Of a DNA stretch of 64,000 nucleotides, positions 62,087 to 64,000 are shown piece by piece. Position numbers and translations under genes: made by a program. A model generated the notes under the pieces. That model was not told the origin of the DNA, did no database searches, and was given only the letters and a program-made list of their open reading frames with translations. The number at the start of each line of letters is the position of its first letter. Positions within the stretch are counted from its first letter, which is position 1. The DNA comes from Nitrincola sp048264025 (GTDB taxonomy: Bacteria > Pseudomonadota > Gammaproteobacteria > Pseudomonadales > Balneatricaceae), in contig NZ_JBLXDN010000002.1 in the NCBI RefSeq assembly GCF_048264025.1, positions 62,001 through 126,000 on the forward strand. Reading direction: 5' to 3'.

Positions 62087-62392
62087 GTGCGTTTTCTGAA
62101 GCGTTTTATTGTGGTGGTTATTGTATTGCTGGTATTGCTGGCTGGGATACTGTTTACCTTGCATAACATGACGCCAGTGCAAATAGATCTGATTTTCTTC
62201 ACGCTACCACAAGCCAGTCTTTCGTTGTGGTTGCTTGGGGCATTTGCTGTCGGTGGGCTTTTGGGGGTATTGCTGAGTTCAGTGGTAGTACTGTCTCTGA
62301 AAACCCGACTTTACTATCTGAATAAAAAGATGGTTTCAGCACGCCAGGAAATTAACAAGTTGAGAACATCGAGTCTGAAAGACCCAGCCTGA
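62087..62392 (+). CDS. lapA: Lipopolysaccharide assembly protein A (DUF1049)
   Basis: A 101-residue inner membrane protein with two membrane segments (about residues 7-27 and 45-68) and a short charged helical tail. LapA works with LapB in the control of LPS synthesis through LpxC stability. GTG start at 62087 follows GGAGG. The stop is one base before the lapB ATG. Confidence 0.92.
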   Translation: MRFLKRFIVVVIVLLVLLAGILFTLHNMTPVQIDLIFFTLPQASLSLWLLGAFAVGGLLGVLLSSVVVLSLKTRLYYLNKKMVSARQEINKLRTSSLKDPA

Positions 62393-62393
62393 T

Positions 62394-63566
62394 ATGTCAG
62401 ACTATGTTGTACTGATTCCGTTGCTGATGGCTGCGATAGCGGCAGGTTGGCTATTAGGCCGCTATCGGCGACCGGCCCATCCGCTTCAGTCCCAACCTGG
62501 CCGTGATTACTATCATGGCCTTAATTTTTTGATTCACAACAAAACTGATGAAGCTGTAGAGCGTTTTATCCGTGTATTGGAGATTAACTCTGACACGGTC
62601 CCTGCCTACCTGGCGTTGGCCGATCTGTTCCGGAAAAAAGGTGAGTATGAGAAAGCAATAGAGTTGCACCAGACTTTATTGGCGCGTAGCGACCTGTTGC
62701 ATGAGGACTTTCTGAATATACAAATATCCTTGGCCAAAGACTATAATGCCGTAGGTTTGCTGGACAGGGCTGAAACATTATTACAGTCAGTGATCAGTGA
62801 TAATCCGCGTGACGAGTTACGCCATAGCGCTCGCCGACTTCTGGCAAAGCTGTATGAAAAGCAGTTGGAGTGGGACAAGGCTCTGAATACCGCGTTGAAA
62901 TTACCCGACTCCAAACGCACGGCTGTTGCTCATGAAATGGCACATTATGCTTGTCAGCTTGCCGATGGACGACTCGGGGAACAGGGTACTGATGCAGAAA
63001 GCCGACTCAAGCAGGCGTTAAAGTTGGACCCCACCTGTGTACGTGCAAATCTTATGTTGGCTGAGCATCGAATGCAGCGCCATGCTTGGCGCGGTGCAAT
63101 CAAACATCTGAAAGAAGTGGCCGATCAGGATCCCTTGATGATACCTGAAACAGTTGAAATGCTCAGGTTATGTTACACCGAACTGGACAATGTCAAGGCT
63201 TATCAGAGCTATTTGGAGCAATGTCTGGGGCCGCATCCGTCCACCACATTGATTGTTGCAAAAGCACAGTTGCTACACGCGAGCCAAGGTGATCAATTGG
63301 CAGTTGAGTACATCATCGATGCATTAAAAAAACACCCATCACTGCGGGGATTCAATTATCTGATTAGTCTGCAGTTACAGCAGAGTGATGTTGCTGTAAA
63401 AGGCAGTTTAAGCACCCTGCGCGAACTTACTGAGCAGTTGGCGCAAAATAAACCCCGCTACCGTTGTGGCCAGTGTGGTTATGACAGCAAAACACTTTAC
63501 TGGCAGTGCCCTTCCTGTAAAACCTGGGACAGTTCACGTCCTGTACAGGGGTTGGAAGGCGAATGA
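62394..63566 (+). CDS. lapB: Lipopolysaccharide assembly protein B
   Basis: LapB (YciM) regulates degradation of LpxC by FtsH, balancing LPS and phospholipid. The 390-residue protein has an N-terminal membrane anchor (residues 3-22), a TPR array (about 40-330) and a C-terminal rubredoxin-like metal site, C-G-Q-C-G-Y and C-P-S-C near 358-375. It is coupled to lapA by near-adjacent stop and start. Confidence 0.95.
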   Translation: MSDYVVLIPLLMAAIAAGWLLGRYRRPAHPLQSQPGRDYYHGLNFLIHNKTDEAVERFIRVLEINSDTVPAYLALADLFRKKGEYEKAIELHQTLLARSDLLHEDFLNIQISLAKDYNAVGLLDRAETLLQSVISDNPRDELRHSARRLLAKLYEKQLEWDKALNTALKLPDSKRTAVAHEMAHYACQLADGRLGEQGTDAESRLKQALKLDPTCVRANLMLAEHRMQRHAWRGAIKHLKEVADQDPLMIPETVEMLRLCYTELDNVKAYQSYLEQCLGPHPSTTLIVAKAQLLHASQGDQLAVEYIIDALKKHPSLRGFNYLISLQLQQSDVAVKGSLSTLRELTEQLAQNKPRYRCGQCGYDSKTLYWQCPSCKTWDSSRPVQGLEGE

Positions 63567-63581
63567 AGCAGGATATCAAAA

Positions 63582-64000
63582 ATGACTGATGCGTTAAAAC
63601 CGATCATAGTAGCACTGGATTTTCCTGAGCAGGGGGCTGCCCTTAATATGGCCGATCGTCTGGACCCGAACTCTTGTCGGGTCAAAGTGGGTAAAGAGCT
63701 GTTTACCCGGGCTGGACCGACTGTGGTTGAAGCCTTGCAGTCGCGTGGGTTTGAAGTGTTTCTTGATCTGAAGTTTCACGATATTCCCAATACTACCGCC
63801 AGTGCAGTCGGTGCAGCGGCAGAACTGGGTGTCTGGATGGTTAATGTGCATGCCTCCGGTGGTCGGCGCATGATGCAAGCCGCACGGGAACGGCTGGATA
63901 AACAATCAAACTGCCAGACTCTGTTAATTGCTGTCACCGTACTGACGAGTATGGAACAGGCTGATCTTGCGGAGATAGGTATTGCCGTTGAGCCGCAGCA
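63582..64000 (+). CDS. pyrF: Orotidine 5'-phosphate decarboxylase, N-terminal part
   Basis: The frame starts at ATG 63582, 15 bases after lapB, and runs off the right edge (about 139 codons visible). It encodes I-V-A-L-D-F-P near residue 7, K-V-G-K-E-L-F near 37 and the catalytic L-D-L-K-F-H-D-I-P-N-T near 63, characteristic of PyrF, which makes UMP from OMP. lapB-pyrF adjacency is common in gammaproteobacteria. Confidence 0.95.
   Translation, partial: MTDALKPIIVALDFPEQGAALNMADRLDPNSCRVKVGKELFTRAGPTVVEALQSRGFEVFLDLKFHDIPNTTASAVGAAAELGVWMVNVHASGGRRMMQAARERLDKQSNCQTLLIAVTVLTSMEQADLAEIGIAVEPQ

Noticed and set aside
1..64000. CRISPR arrays, tRNA or rRNA genes and insertion sequences
   Set aside because: Reading for regularly spaced repeats, cloverleaf ends and transposase motifs found none; a covariance scan was not possible.

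Overview
The window looks like a chromosomal segment of a gammaproteobacterium of the Oceanospirillales/Pseudomonadales type. Several blocks follow the Pseudomonas order: rpsF-rpsR-(DUF2232)-rplI-dnaB; comF divergent from bioBFHCD; xseA divergent from guaB-guaA; tadA/mltF/purL; and ubiG-mupP-yciK opposite gyrA-serC-pheA-hisC-tyrA-cmk-rpsA-ihfB-lapA-lapB-pyrF. A true H-NS-type protein and an rnm-yciO-rluB-yciK neighbourhood add an enteric/marine flavour. No rRNA, tRNA, CRISPR array, transposase or integrase was seen. The species call is inference.

Layout: 1-1634 end of trpD, trpC and an OsmC protein; 1643-5296 the S6/S18/L9 ribosomal operon with a probable S6:S18 autoregulatory leader, then dnaB; 5299-9133 thioesterase, bioA, trmO, a LOG protein and DUF3087; 9134-9578 a gene-free stretch rich in long inverted repeats; 9579-13460 D-malate/tartrate dehydrogenase with its LysR regulator, an OsmB-like lipoprotein, a PHB-depolymerase-like esterase and a 51-residue membrane protein; 13515-16139 an ABC exporter and comF; 16117-20726 a biotin operon behind a candidate BirA operator; 20831-24202 a small unknown gene, a SprA-like putative metalloprotease, an esterase and xseA; 24274-27500 guaB-guaA.

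The region 27501 to about 39890 separates guaA from tadA, which are usually close neighbours in related genomes, and reads as an accessory island. Its first part (27856-33852) is A/T-rich and holds the most interesting content: a tightly overlapping three-gene cassette of a C5-cytosine DNA methyltransferase, a 989-residue protein with two GHKL ATPase modules (an N-terminal MutL/MORC/Hsp90-like one and a C-terminal histidine-kinase-like one with an H-box), and a 630-residue protein with an unusual receiver-like domain. This looks like a modification or defence system wired through a phosphorelay; no standard restriction nuclease is visible. The rest of the island is different, GC-richer material: divergent draT/draG-like ADP-ribosylation genes, a ferritin-like protein, a Cu,Zn superoxide dismutase lipoprotein, a truncated ECF sigma factor, a YbaN-like membrane protein and a TPR protein.

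From 39892 to the end the content is mostly housekeeping. Two oddities sit in the aromatic operon: PheA has lost about 70-75 residues from the middle of its prephenate dehydratase domain, and TyrA is not followed by (or fused to) AroA as it is in Pseudomonas.
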